From an uncultured Mucilaginibacter sp. (GTDB lineage: Bacteria; Bacteroidota; Bacteroidia; Sphingobacteriales; Sphingobacteriaceae): 44,980 nucleotides of DNA. The stretch lies in the NCBI RefSeq assembly GCF_946481715.1, contig NZ_CAMLOV010000026.1, positions 1 to 44,980 on the forward strand. Direction: 5' to 3'. Every line of letters starts with the position of its first letter. The stretch's first letter is position 1. A program made the translations under genes and the position numbers. Shown here piece by piece: positions 16,279-25,869 of the stretch. The notes under the pieces were generated by a model. It was not told the DNA's origin. It did no database searches and saw only the letters and a list, made by a program, of their open reading frames with translations.

Positions 16279-19272
16279 TTGAGGCGTACATCTACCTTCT
16301 TCTATCCAAAGCAAAGCATACCCGCCCTGTTTGCGCTTTTACTTATCATAGCCGGCTGCTCGCTCGAAAAAAAGAGTGCGCTGAACCGCGGGCTGCAAAA
16401 CCTTACAGCACATTATAATATCCTGTTCAACGCAAAAGAGATACTAAAAGAAAAAGAAGAAGGTTATGCCGCCGGCTTTGTAGATAACTACAGCGAGCTG
16501 CTTTCGGTTTACCAGGATACTGCTGCTACAGGCGATGTTGTGGATAAAGACCTCGAGGCCGCAAAAATGAAGGCAAACACCATCATCAGTATAAAAGAGC
16601 AAAGCCATTATATCCCGGATGCGTACCTGGTGCTGGGGAAGGCCAATTTTTTGGCAGCTAACTATTTTGATGCAGTGGAGTACTTTAACTATGTAGTGCT
16701 AACCGGGCGGCCCAAGCAAACACAAATAAAACAGGAGGCACTGGTTTGGAAAGGGCGCTCGTTATTATACTTGAACAAAAATGCCGAAGCAAAGCAAATT
16801 ATAGATAGCGCAATACAAAATATCAACCCTAAAAAAAGTATCACTGCGGATGTTTACGCTACCAAATTGCAATATGATATTAATGTACAGGATTACGCCG
16901 ATGCCGAGGCCATGGCAAAAGAAGCAATTAAATATAGCAACGATAACCTGCAGCGTATGCGCTGGACGTTCATACTTGGCCAGCTACAGGAACTGAATGG
17001 CAAGCCTGCCGATGCAGTTGCCAGTTATGCCCGTGTTGCCAAAAGCAATGTAACTTTTGATATGGCCTTTAATGCCGACCTTAACCGCATCCGCATTGAA
17101 GATAGCCAAAATGGGGTGAAGATAAGCCGCTTGGCCAGATTACGCGCCTTGCTGAAGAATCAAAACAATGCCGACTTTACCGACCAGGTGTACTACCAGA
17201 TAGCCCAGCTGCAATATGCAGATAATAATATCGACGATGCTATAAAAAGCTACAAGCAATCGGCCAATTATAGCACACGTAATCAAAACCAAAAAGGGCT
17301 ATCGTACCTGCGCCTTGCAGATATCTATTTTAAAAACAAAGCCGATTATACGTTGGCAAAAAACTATTACGACAGCACGCTTACCGCCTTATCGCCAAAT
17401 TATCCCGGCTATATCACCATCCAAAAGAAAGCCAATAACCTGCAACTGCTTACCGACAACCTTAAAGTTATTGCCCGGGAAGATACATTGCAAATGTTGG
17501 CAGCCATGGATGAGCCCGGCCGCAATAAACGCATTGATGAAATGTATAAGCGCCAGGCCATACAAAAACAAACAGCTGCCATGCCGGCAAATAATGGTGC
17601 CCCAGGCACCCTTGCCGACCCATTTGACGACCCGGCAGCACCCCAGGCGAGCGTACCAAACGGCGGCAACTTTTATTTTTATAATACCAACGCCATAAGC
17701 CAGGGCTTTAGCGATTTTAAACGCGTTTGGGGCAACCGCAAGCTGGAAGACAACTGGCGCCGAAGCAGCCGCTCTAATGCCGACCTTACTACTAACACCT
17801 TAAACACGGCCAAAAATGTAGATACCAATGCCCTGCCCGATTCTTTGCAGCGCAGCCCGGCCGAAGTTGAGGCCAATAACTTTAAGCACGATCTGGTGCA
17901 AAACCTGCCGCTTACCTCCCCGTTGCTGGTGCAATCAAACATGAAACGGTATGATGCCTACCTGGCTATAGCCAACTTTTACCGCGATGTACTGAACGAT
18001 AAAAAAGAAGCTGCCGCCGCTTATGAAAAGGTGTTAGCGCTCTTCCCCGATAACAACAATAAGGCAGCTATTTATTACAATCTGTACCGTTTGTATAGCG
18101 AGGACAACGTTGCTTTATCTGATAAATACAAAGCACTCGTGCTAAAAGAATACCCCGAAACCGCATTCGCCAAAACCATCCTCGACCCTGATTACGGCAA
18201 ACGCCTTAATGATGAGGATACCGGTTTCAGCGTTTTGTACAACCAGGTTTATGATTTGTACGCGGCTAAAAATTATACCGGGGTTATTACATCTGCCGAC
18301 GGGCTTTTGAAGACATATCCAAATAACAAGTATGCATCGCAATTGGCGTACTTAAAAGCATTTGCAGCCGGGCATAAAGAAAAACTGGATCCGTTTAAAT
18401 CGGATTTGCAGCAAATAGCAGCCAAATACCCCGACGACCAATTGATAACGCCGCTGGTAAAACAGCACCTTGCTTACATAGACGTAAACCAAAACGAACT
18501 TGCTGCGCGCCCTGTTGTAATAACCGACAGGGATATTGCCGACGGCACTTTTACTATACCTATAGTATATCAGCAGCAAACCGAATACCGCGTGCCTTAT
18601 ACCGGTGGCCCAATAGTTATTGTACCGGATGTGCGCAAGCCGGAGAAAAAACCGGTACCGGCATCTGTAGTAACTACGCGGCCATTACCGCCGCCTGTAA
18701 ACCAGCCGGAAAAAACACCTGTAGCTGTGCAGCAGCCGGTGAAGGAACCCGAAGTTGCCAAAACTATACCTGAGCCGGTAAAGGAGCCCGAAGTAACGCA
18801 AGTTAAACCCGAACCTGTAACGCAAACCCAACCGGAAGTGGCCCAGGCCGCACCACCGATACAGGAGCCGGCGAAAACGGTTACGCCGCCGCCGGTTAAG
18901 AAACCTTATATATTTAACATGCGCGATAGTACCAATTACTATTTTGTAGTGAGCGTAAATTCGGGTACAACTAATTTGGCTTCTTCGCGTTTTGGTATCG
19001 GGCAGTTTAACCGCGTGCAATACCAGGGCAGCCCGGTAAACCATAATTTAAAAAATGCCGGCGCAGATAACCAATTGATATATGTTGGCCGCTTTACCAG
19101 CATAGAAAATGTAAAAGATTATGCCCGCCGTATTGTACCGCTGCTGCCCGATATTATTAAAGTACCCAAGGATAAATACAGCTTTTTTATCATTACGAAA
19201 GAAAATCTGGATAAATTAGCCGACGGAAAAACATTAAGTAGTTATATAGAATACTACCAGGAAAACTATTAG
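16279..19272 (+). CDS. sprE: SprE/PorW-like TPR lipoprotein of the type IX secretion system
   Basis: About 997 residues from the TTG at 16279 (an upstream in-frame TTG at 16234 is also possible). The chosen start gives a clean lipoprotein signal with lipobox Cys27 (LLIIAGCS). Next comes KKSALNRGLQNLTAHYNILFNAKE, the family-typical opening of SprE/PorW, and many tetratricopeptide-type helix pairs (for example residues 100-400 and 600-700). A Pro/Lys/Glu-rich linker with repeated KEPEV-like units sits at about 800-880, and a C-terminal domain (YYFVVSVNSGTTNLASSRFGIGQFN) could bind peptidoglycan or partners. SprE is needed for T9SS secretion and gliding and is proposed to bridge the PorKN ring and the translocon. 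PBP1A starts 7 nt downstream. Confidence 0.8.
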   Translation: MRRTSTFFYPKQSIPALFALLLIIAGCSLEKKSALNRGLQNLTAHYNILFNAKEILKEKEEGYAAGFVDNYSELLSVYQDTAATGDVVDKDLEAAKMKANTIISIKEQSHYIPDAYLVLGKANFLAANYFDAVEYFNYVVLTGRPKQTQIKQEALVWKGRSLLYLNKNAEAKQIIDSAIQNINPKKSITADVYATKLQYDINVQDYADAEAMAKEAIKYSNDNLQRMRWTFILGQLQELNGKPADAVASYARVAKSNVTFDMAFNADLNRIRIEDSQNGVKISRLARLRALLKNQNNADFTDQVYYQIAQLQYADNNIDDAIKSYKQSANYSTRNQNQKGLSYLRLADIYFKNKADYTLAKNYYDSTLTALSPNYPGYITIQKKANNLQLLTDNLKVIAREDTLQMLAAMDEPGRNKRIDEMYKRQAIQKQTAAMPANNGAPGTLADPFDDPAAPQASVPNGGNFYFYNTNAISQGFSDFKRVWGNRKLEDNWRRSSRSNADLTTNTLNTAKNVDTNALPDSLQRSPAEVEANNFKHDLVQNLPLTSPLLVQSNMKRYDAYLAIANFYRDVLNDKKEAAAAYEKVLALFPDNNNKAAIYYNLYRLYSEDNVALSDKYKALVLKEYPETAFAKTILDPDYGKRLNDEDTGFSVLYNQVYDLYAAKNYTGVITSADGLLKTYPNNKYASQLAYLKAFAAGHKEKLDPFKSDLQQIAAKYPDDQLITPLVKQHLAYIDVNQNELAARPVVITDRDIADGTFTIPIVYQQQTEYRVPYTGGPIVIVPDVRKPEKKPVPASVVTTRPLPPPVNQPEKTPVAVQQPVKEPEVAKTIPEPVKEPEVTQVKPEPVTQTQPEVAQAAPPIQEPAKTVTPPPVKKPYIFNMRDSTNYYFVVSVNSGTTNLASSRFGIGQFNRVQYQGSPVNHNLKNAGADNQLIYVGRFTSIENVKDYARRIVPLLPDIIKVPKDKYSFFIITKENLDKLADGKTLSSYIEYYQENY

Positions 19273-19279
19273 CCAAGCC

Positions 19280-21544
19280 ATGATCATTAATAACAACCGC
19301 AATAATAAAAACAAGCTTACTACGCAAGATATCAGGCGATACAACTGGTATATATGGCGCTTTGTAATTGGCTGCTTTGCTTTTTTTGTGATAATGATAT
19401 TGCTTATCGCCTTCCAGGTATTTGGTACGCTGCCATCCTTCCGCGAGCTGGAAAACCCTAAAAGCGACCAGGCTTCGCAGGTAATAGCATCAGATAACCA
19501 GGTTATTGGCAATTATTATGTAAAAAACCGCACCAGCGTTACTTATAAGCAGTTATCGCCCAATGTAATTAATGCATTGGTAGCTACCGAGGACGCCCGT
19601 TTTTACGAGCACTCCGGTATCGATTTTCAGCGTACTTTCAGCATCATATTTTACAACCTTATTGGTAAAAAACAAGGTGGTAGTACTATCACCCAACAAC
19701 TGGCCCTCAATTTATTTTCCGAACGCTCGCATAACCCGGTTAAACGTATCATCCAAAAACTACAGGAATGGATAACCGCTGTTAAACTGGAACGCAACTA
19801 TACTAAAGAGGAGATCCTGACGCTGTATATGAATACGGTGGATTTCGGTGCGTATAATACCTATGGTATCAGCGCAGCATCGCGTACCTATTTTAATACC
19901 ACGCCGGATAAGCTTACACCAGACCAGGCAGCGCTTTTAATGGGGATGATAAACGGCCCCGGTATTTACAGCCCTATAAACCACCCCGACAATGCGATAA
20001 AGCGCCGCAACTTTGTATTACGCCGCATGAATGAGGAAGGCTATTTAAGCGACGGGCAAACCGAAGAATTCAAAGCAAAACCATTGGGGCTTTCTTTTAA
20101 AATTACCGACCATAACGAGGGTATGGCAACGTACTTTAGGGCGGTGTTAAAAAAAGAGGTGCAAAAAATATTGGTGGATAAAGCTATCCTGAAACCGGAT
20201 GGCGTTACCCCTTACGACCTCGACCGCGACGGTTTGAAAATTTATACTACCATTGATGCCACCATGCAGCAATATGCGGAGGATGCCCAAAAAGAATACA
20301 TGAAGAAATTGCAGGGGCAGTTCAACTCGCATTGGAAAGGGCTGAGCCTTTATAAGGCTATCCCCACTTTCAAAAGCCTGCTGGAAAAAGGTATGCACCG
20401 GTCAGACAGGTATATCAGCCTTAAACTGCAAAACAAAACCGACGAGGAGATAAAAACCGATTTTAACACGCCTGCCAAAATGAATATTTTTACCTGGCAC
20501 GGCGATATAGATACGGTAATGAAACCCATCGACAGTATTGTTTATTGTAAAATGATGCTGCGAAACGCCTTGATGAGTATGGACCCTACCACCGGCTACA
20601 TTAAAGCGTGGGTAGGTGGTACCAACTTTGAGCATTTTAAATACGACCAGGTAAAAACCGGCACCCGCCAGGTTGGTTCAACCGCCAAGCCTTTTACTTA
20701 CGCTGTGGCTATTGAGGATGGTTTTTCGCCCTGTATGCAGGTAGCTAATGAGCCCATTACCATTACCGGTTACGGAGCTGATTGGTCGCCGCGTTCGTCG
20801 CCTTCCGAAACCGTGCCCGGCGTAATAACCTTGCGTACAGCGTTAGCACGATCGCAAAACTGGGTTACCGCCTATATTATGAACGAGGTGAAACCCGTAC
20901 CGGTAATGGAACAAATCAAAAAGATGGGTATAACCAGCCCTGTACCACCTTACCCTTCTATTTGTCTTGGCACCTTCGACGCATCGGTTTTTGATATGAC
21001 CGGTGCCTACTGTGCATTTGCCAACGAGGGCGTCTGGACAGAGCCTACCTTCCTGCTGCGCATTGAAGATAAAAACGGAAACGTATTATATAATAACACG
21101 CCAAAAGTGGTACAGGCACTTAATCCGCAAACGGCTTATGTGATGACTTATATGCTTAAGGGCGTTATTGACGAGGGAACCGGCTACCGCTTAAGAAGAG
21201 ATTACCACATGATGAACCCCATCGGCGGTAAAACCGGCACCACTAATGATAACTCGGATGGTTGGTTCATTGGCATTACACCACAATTGGTAACAGGCGT
21301 ATGGACAGGCTGCGAAGACCGCGATATACATTTCCGCAGTACCCGCCTTGGCGAAGGTGCCAATACCGCCCTGCCTATTTTTGCGGGATACATGAAACGG
21401 GTTTACGCCAATAATAAGCTCGGCATTAAAACCAATGTAGACTTTGTTCCGCCAAAAAGCGGCGTAAGTATCACCCTGGATTGCGGAGCTTACAGCCAGC
21501 AGCAAAAAGGCACTAACGAGGTGGAAAAGAAACTCGACTTTTAG
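19280..21544 (+). CDS. Class A penicillin-binding protein 1A
   Basis: A 754-residue bifunctional peptidoglycan synthase. One N-terminal membrane anchor (about 25-48) is followed by a GT51 glycosyltransferase domain with the catalytic Glu in EDARFYEH (Glu105) and GGSTITQQLALNLF (133-146). The transpeptidase domain has the STAK nucleophile motif (Ser467), SQN (525-527) and KTGT (651-654). All key residues are intact. It lies 7 nt after sprE, so the two are probably cotranscribed; the link between T9SS and cell-wall synthesis is positional only. Confidence 0.96.
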   Translation: MIINNNRNNKNKLTTQDIRRYNWYIWRFVIGCFAFFVIMILLIAFQVFGTLPSFRELENPKSDQASQVIASDNQVIGNYYVKNRTSVTYKQLSPNVINALVATEDARFYEHSGIDFQRTFSIIFYNLIGKKQGGSTITQQLALNLFSERSHNPVKRIIQKLQEWITAVKLERNYTKEEILTLYMNTVDFGAYNTYGISAASRTYFNTTPDKLTPDQAALLMGMINGPGIYSPINHPDNAIKRRNFVLRRMNEEGYLSDGQTEEFKAKPLGLSFKITDHNEGMATYFRAVLKKEVQKILVDKAILKPDGVTPYDLDRDGLKIYTTIDATMQQYAEDAQKEYMKKLQGQFNSHWKGLSLYKAIPTFKSLLEKGMHRSDRYISLKLQNKTDEEIKTDFNTPAKMNIFTWHGDIDTVMKPIDSIVYCKMMLRNALMSMDPTTGYIKAWVGGTNFEHFKYDQVKTGTRQVGSTAKPFTYAVAIEDGFSPCMQVANEPITITGYGADWSPRSSPSETVPGVITLRTALARSQNWVTAYIMNEVKPVPVMEQIKKMGITSPVPPYPSICLGTFDASVFDMTGAYCAFANEGVWTEPTFLLRIEDKNGNVLYNNTPKVVQALNPQTAYVMTYMLKGVIDEGTGYRLRRDYHMMNPIGGKTGTTNDNSDGWFIGITPQLVTGVWTGCEDRDIHFRSTRLGEGANTALPIFAGYMKRVYANNKLGIKTNVDFVPPKSGVSITLDCGAYSQQQKGTNEVEKKLDF

Positions 21545-21645
21545 CGTAAGCGTTGGGATTTGAAATGTTGTAAGGTTTGAAAGTTATTTCTTTCATGGAA
21601 TAAAACTTTACAACTTTGTAACCTTCCAACGTTCCAACAGAAACC

Positions 21646-23463
21646 ATGGACAAATTTGATTACCGCGAAGCTTTAAAGAATATACCGCACAAACCGGGTG
21701 TTTACCAATATTGGGATACAGCGGATGAACTGATATACATTGGTAAGGCTAAAGACCTGCGCAACCGGGTAGGCTCGTACTTTAATAAGGATACACAGAT
21801 AAATGCCAAAACACGGGTGCTGGTATCCAAAATACGGAAGATAACTTTTACTATTGTTGATACCGAAGTTGATGCATGGCTGCTGGAGAACAGTATGATC
21901 AAGAAGCACCAGCCGCGCTACAATGTGATGCTGAAGGATGATAAAACCTACCCCTGGATCATCATCAAAAACGAAAACTACCCCCGCATTTACTGGACAC
22001 GCCGCATCATCCGCGATGGCTCTAAATACCTTGGCCCGTATGCCTCAGTAAGCATGATGCATACTATTTTGGGGCTGATAAAAGAAACCTACCCCCTGCG
22101 CACCTGCAACCTGCAGCTTACGAGGCAAAATATTGAGAAAGGGAAATTTAAGGTTTGTTTGGAGTATCAATTGGGTAACTGCAAAGGGCCGTGCCAGGAT
22201 TACCAATCGGAAGCTGACTATAATAACAGTATTGAAGAGATAAAGGATATCCTGAGCGGCAAGATCGGCTCGGTAGTGCGCAATCTTAAAGGCGATTTGG
22301 AAAAAGCCGTGAGCGAACTAAACTTTGAACAGGCACACCGCCTGAAACGAAAATCGGAACTGCTGGAGAACTACCAAAGCAAATCAACCGTAGTAAACTC
22401 CTCTATAACCGATGTAGACGTCTTCAGCATCGCCTCCGAGGAAAAATACGCTTTTGTTAATTACCTTAAAGTGATGAATGGCACCATTACCCAAACGCAA
22501 ACCATCGAGCTGAAGAAACGGCTTGATGAAACGGATGAGGAATTGCTCACCATCGCCATTACCGAGTTCAGGATGCGGTATGAGAGCCATTCCAAAGAGA
22601 TTATCGTACCGTTCGAAATTGATGTAGAGGATTCTAAAATAAAGTTCACCGTACCAAAACTTGGCGAAAAACGTAAACTGCTGGACCTTTCGCAAAAGAA
22701 TGTGATGTTCTTTAAAAAGGAAAAGATAGACCAATATGAAAAGCTAAACCCCGATGTCCGCACGGATAGGTTGATGGCATTAATGATGAAGGACCTGCGC
22801 ATGAACCAGCAGCCCCGCCACATCGAATGTTTTGACAACTCTAACTTCCAGGGGAAATACCCGGTATCGGCTATTGTGGTGTTTAAAGATGGCAAGCCAT
22901 CCAAGAAAGATTACCGGCATTTCAACGTAAAAACCGTGGTTGGCCCCGATGATTTTGCCACTATGGAGGAAGCCGTTTTAAGGCGCTACCGCAGGGTATT
23001 GGATGAGGGTACAGGCTTGCCTCAGCTTATCATTATTGATGGCGGTAAAGGGCAGCTATCATCTGCCATGAAGAGTTTAAAGTTACTTGGTATAGATAAG
23101 CAGGTAACCGTTATAGGTATTGCCAAACGCCTCGAAGAATTGTATTACCCCGGCGACCAATACCCCATGTATCTGGATAAACGTTCGGAAACACTTAAAG
23201 TAATACAACAATTGCGCGATGAAGCCCACCGCTTTGGCATCACCTTCCACCGAAAAAAACGCGACAAAGGAACCCTTGCTACCGAATTGGAATTGATAGA
23301 GGGCATTGGCAAAACCACCGCCGAAAAATTGCTGAAATACTTTAAATCGGTAAAAAAGATCCGCGAAGCCAGCGAAACCGTGCTGCAGGAAGTGGTAAAC
23401 TTAAAACAGGCAAAAGCTATCACGCAATATTTTAACCCGGCAATTAGCGATATTGATGCTTAA
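21646..23463 (+). CDS. uvrC: Excinuclease ABC subunit C
   Basis: A 605-residue nuclease that makes both incisions in nucleotide excision repair with UvrAB. The order is normal: N-terminal GIY-YIG domain (PGVYQYWDTADELIYIGKAKDLRNRVGSYF), cysteine-containing linker (CLEYQLGNCKGPCQDY), UvrB-binding UVR motif (LEKAVSELNFEQAHRLK), RNase H-like domain (IECFDNSNFQGKYPVSAIVVF, IIDGGKGQL) and C-terminal helix-hairpin-helix (IEGIGKTTAEKLLKYFKS). The 101-bp spacer before it holds a loose GTTGTAA/TTACAAC dyad. The last 39 bp of coding sequence recur, degenerate, at 24283-24320. Confidence 0.97.
   Translation: MDKFDYREALKNIPHKPGVYQYWDTADELIYIGKAKDLRNRVGSYFNKDTQINAKTRVLVSKIRKITFTIVDTEVDAWLLENSMIKKHQPRYNVMLKDDKTYPWIIIKNENYPRIYWTRRIIRDGSKYLGPYASVSMMHTILGLIKETYPLRTCNLQLTRQNIEKGKFKVCLEYQLGNCKGPCQDYQSEADYNNSIEEIKDILSGKIGSVVRNLKGDLEKAVSELNFEQAHRLKRKSELLENYQSKSTVVNSSITDVDVFSIASEEKYAFVNYLKVMNGTITQTQTIELKKRLDETDEELLTIAITEFRMRYESHSKEIIVPFEIDVEDSKIKFTVPKLGEKRKLLDLSQKNVMFFKKEKIDQYEKLNPDVRTDRLMALMMKDLRMNQQPRHIECFDNSNFQGKYPVSAIVVFKDGKPSKKDYRHFNVKTVVGPDDFATMEEAVLRRYRRVLDEGTGLPQLIIIDGGKGQLSSAMKSLKLLGIDKQVTVIGIAKRLEELYYPGDQYPMYLDKRSETLKVIQQLRDEAHRFGITFHRKKRDKGTLATELELIEGIGKTTAEKLLKYFKSVKKIREASETVLQEVVNLKQAKAITQYFNPAISDIDA
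23416..23454 (+). repeat. uvrC 3'-end repeat, intact copy
   Basis: These 39 bp inside uvrC encode AITQYFNPAISDI. A degenerate direct repeat lies at 24283-24320 beyond the DUF1275 gene. See that entry. Confidence 0.8.
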
Positions 23464-23479
23464 GCTCTGCAAGTAACGA

Positions 23480-23487
23480 TAAGTTTG
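23480..23487 (+). promoter_or_regulatory. Possible -7 box of the DUF1275 gene
   Basis: TAAGTTTG fits the TAnnTTTG consensus and lies 14 nt before the ATG at 23502. No matching -33 TTTG is evident, because that position falls in the end of uvrC. Confidence 0.35.
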
Positions 23488-23501
23488 CGTAACTTAACCC
23501 T

Positions 23502-24251
23502 ATGTTGAGGCATCTGGGTACCAAACGCACGTATGCACATAATTTTAAATTAGCGTCTCTTTTAGGGATGACAGCCGGATTTGTAAATGCAGCGGGCTTT
23601 TTAGCATTCAGTGTATTAACCACCAATGTTACAGGGCATGCCGCTTTATTTGTTGAACGAATTGCACAACGCGATTGGCATACCGCACGCATTGTAGCGT
23701 TATGGATGTTCCTATTTTTAGCAGGTGCATTCATTTCCGGTGTAATTGTTTCGCGTGTAGGCCGCAATCAGCGATATTCTTACGTTATACCTATCGTAAT
23801 TGAAATACTTATTTTAATTACTGTCGCATCAAGCGGGTACCGATATAATGGCAGTCTTATTGCCAAAGAGCTTTTTGCCGGAAGTTTGCTTTTTGCCATG
23901 GGCTTACAAAACGCGCTTGTTTCGATGGTTTCGGGGTCTGTGGTCAGAACAACGCATCTTACTGGCACCTTTACCGACCTCGGCATCGAGCTTGCCCACG
24001 TCCTAAAAAAAAGTGATGAAGACAAAAGCATTATTAAAACCAGGATAAAGTTACGTGTGGCTATAATCGTATTTTTTATGGCCGGGGCTTTGGGCGGTGC
24101 CTACCTGTTTAATTTTTTCAGGTTCTACGCATTTTTTATTCCCTCAGCCTTGCTCCTCTTCACTCTGGTATATGATGTTTTCCGAATAAAAGTTGCCCGT
24201 TATTACAGGCGGTTGCAAAACCCGTTCGGGAAAGCTCGCGAACGGGAATAG
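23502..24251 (+). CDS. DUF1275 (YoaK-like) membrane protein
   Basis: A 249-residue protein with about six membrane segments. MTAGFVNAAGFLAFSVLTTNVTGHAALF is the characteristic first half of DUF1275, and FAMGLQNALVSMVSGSVVRTTHLTGTFTDLGIELAH is the matching second half. Function is unknown; the internal symmetry suggests a transporter. The gene sits between uvrC and a degenerate copy of the uvrC 3' end, which suggests it was inserted or duplicated into this place. Near its stop codon an 8-bp stem (CCCGTTCG/CGAACGGG at 24221-24246) lacks a T run. Confidence 0.88.
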   Translation: MLRHLGTKRTYAHNFKLASLLGMTAGFVNAAGFLAFSVLTTNVTGHAALFVERIAQRDWHTARIVALWMFLFLAGAFISGVIVSRVGRNQRYSYVIPIVIEILILITVASSGYRYNGSLIAKELFAGSLLFAMGLQNALVSMVSGSVVRTTHLTGTFTDLGIELAHVLKKSDEDKSIIKTRIKLRVAIIVFFMAGALGGAYLFNFFRFYAFFIPSALLLFTLVYDVFRIKVARYYRRLQNPFGKARERE

Positions 24252-24282
24252 TATACAAAACACTGATAGCCACCCGTCAGAA

Positions 24283-24320
24283 GCTATCACTCAATATTTT
24301 AATCCTGCAGTAGCGATATT
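24283..24320 (+). repeat. Degenerate second copy of the uvrC 3' end
   Basis: A 38-bp stretch matches uvrC positions 23416-23454 in the same orientation with four substitutions and one missing base. It can still be read as EAITQYFNPAVAI against KAITQYFNPAISDI in UvrC. It ends exactly at the stop codon of the minus-strand hydrolase gene. Together the two copies bracket the DUF1275 gene. Confidence 0.8.
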
Positions 24321-25800
24321 ACGGGGTTGCAATAGATTTATGCCTGATTTGCCTTGTCAAATATATCAGCCTTAGCACCACTATAAGCACATTAACAAAA
24401 GCAAGGAGCCCGATAACCAAAATAACATCCATAAACATTAATGTTATTTTTCCGAATGGCAAAACACGCCCGCCGAGAATTGTTACTGTGGAAGGAGTAA
24501 GTAGCAACATTATTAGCGGTACGATCCTTAAAAACAAATACAGCCATGTTTTCCGGGCCGGTCGTTTTTCGTAATTCAGGTACCATCGTTTCACCCTTAA
24601 CATCCGCCGTATCCCCAATGCAAATATAACAATGAGCAGGCAAACGATGCCCGCTGTGTAAAGCCAGGCTGGAAAATTGCTGGCTTCGGCTTTTTCACCA
24701 TTCAATATATCCTCCACGTCTTGCAATACCGAGTAATAATCAACTATTGGGTTGGCGCCACTATTGAACAGCAGTACGATACCGTAGCCCTTATCCGTCA
24801 AAATTATTTGCTGCGAACTGTAGGTCCACAAAATGCCGCTATGGTATAAAACGTGGGCAGGCGCATTCACATGCCATCCCATGCCATAATTAAAAGCGGC
24901 ACCGGCAGGCGGCGACTGCATCATAGCCATATACTTATTGCCAAGTACAGCCGATGTACCTCTATTTGTTGTAAGCTGATTTGAAAGCCACTTGGCCATA
25001 TCGCCGGCCGTTGACACTACCCCGCCGGGGCCGCTTACAAACCAATCCGGCTCTCCCATAGCTACCGGCTTGCCCAACACATAAATATGCCCCCGCGGTA
25101 ACCTGTTTTTTGAGTTAAAAAACTGCCTTACATTTTCTGCGTTATAAGTTTGCCCCATATGGAATGGTGTCAGTATATGTTTTTGCAGGTACGCGCTAAA
25201 CTGTTGATGGCTTACATTTTCCACTATTTTGGCCAGCACCTGGTAGTTGGGGTTATGGTAGTGAAATGCCTTGCCCGGAGCACTAACCAGCTTTACCGAC
25301 TGCAAATTCTTCACCACATCATTCAAATCCCCTGGCTGCTTTTTTAAGCTGAACTCCGGGTAGCCGGTATCTGCCATGCCGCCAATTTGGTGTAAAAGCT
25401 GCCTGACCGTTACCTTCTTTCCCAGCGGATCTGACGAGAGGAAAGATGGGATATAATTAATCACCGGGCTGTCGATGGCAATCTTCCCCGTTTCTGCTAA
25501 TTGCAATACTGCGGTGGCAGTGAACGCTTTACTTAAGGATGCAATAGCAAAAGGGCTGTTCGTGGTTAGTAGTTTATGATTTGCGTCTACGCCATAGCCT
25601 TTGGCCATTAATACGGTATCATAATGTACAATTGCTATCGCCAAGCCCGGGAGGTTACCGTTTGCCATTTTCTGGCTGAGGTAGTTATCTATCTGTTGTA
25701 TTTTGGCTGGCCGCTGTGCATGTGCATTGGCGACAAACAGTTGCAGGATAGCAATGCAAGCGATGAGCCTGAAGTAATAAAAAGTGCAGTAGCCGGGCAT
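24319..25800 (-). CDS. Serine hydrolase, class C beta-lactamase family, with C-terminal membrane helices
   Basis: A 493-residue protein. A signal peptide (ACIAILQLFVANAHAQ) leads to a beta-lactamase/esterase domain with the catalytic SLSK motif (Ser88-Lys91) and the tyrosine motif YHN in KAFHYHNPNYQVL; HSG near WTYSSQQ takes the place of the KTG motif. The last 120 residues hold at least three hydrophobic helices (AGIVCLLIVIFALGI, LFLRIVPLIMLLLTP, VILVIGLLAFVNVLIVVLRLIYL), so the catalytic domain would be tethered outside the inner membrane. Substrate (peptide, ester or peptidoglycan stem) cannot be told. It is probably an enzyme of the EstB/D-aminopeptidase kind rather than a true resistance beta-lactamase. 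Confidence 0.85.
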   Translation of the reverse strand: MPGYCTFYYFRLIACIAILQLFVANAHAQRPAKIQQIDNYLSQKMANGNLPGLAIAIVHYDTVLMAKGYGVDANHKLLTTNSPFAIASLSKAFTATAVLQLAETGKIAIDSPVINYIPSFLSSDPLGKKVTVRQLLHQIGGMADTGYPEFSLKKQPGDLNDVVKNLQSVKLVSAPGKAFHYHNPNYQVLAKIVENVSHQQFSAYLQKHILTPFHMGQTYNAENVRQFFNSKNRLPRGHIYVLGKPVAMGEPDWFVSGPGGVVSTAGDMAKWLSNQLTTNRGTSAVLGNKYMAMMQSPPAGAAFNYGMGWHVNAPAHVLYHSGILWTYSSQQIILTDKGYGIVLLFNSGANPIVDYYSVLQDVEDILNGEKAEASNFPAWLYTAGIVCLLIVIFALGIRRMLRVKRWYLNYEKRPARKTWLYLFLRIVPLIMLLLTPSTVTILGGRVLPFGKITLMFMDVILVIGLLAFVNVLIVVLRLIYLTRQIRHKSIATP

Positions 25801-25869
25801 AGTTTGTTGCTTTATGTTGCAAAATAACTCATTAATAACGGCCTGCTTGTTTACATATGTAAAGAAACA

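Noticed and set aside
24221..24246. Terminator at the end of the DUF1275 gene
   Set aside because: The 8-bp stem is inside the coding region and has no following T run.
24193..24375. Small plus-strand open frame containing EAITQYFNPAVAI as a gene of its own
   Set aside because: It overlaps the end of DUF1275 and the similarity is explained by the uvrC 3'-end duplicate.
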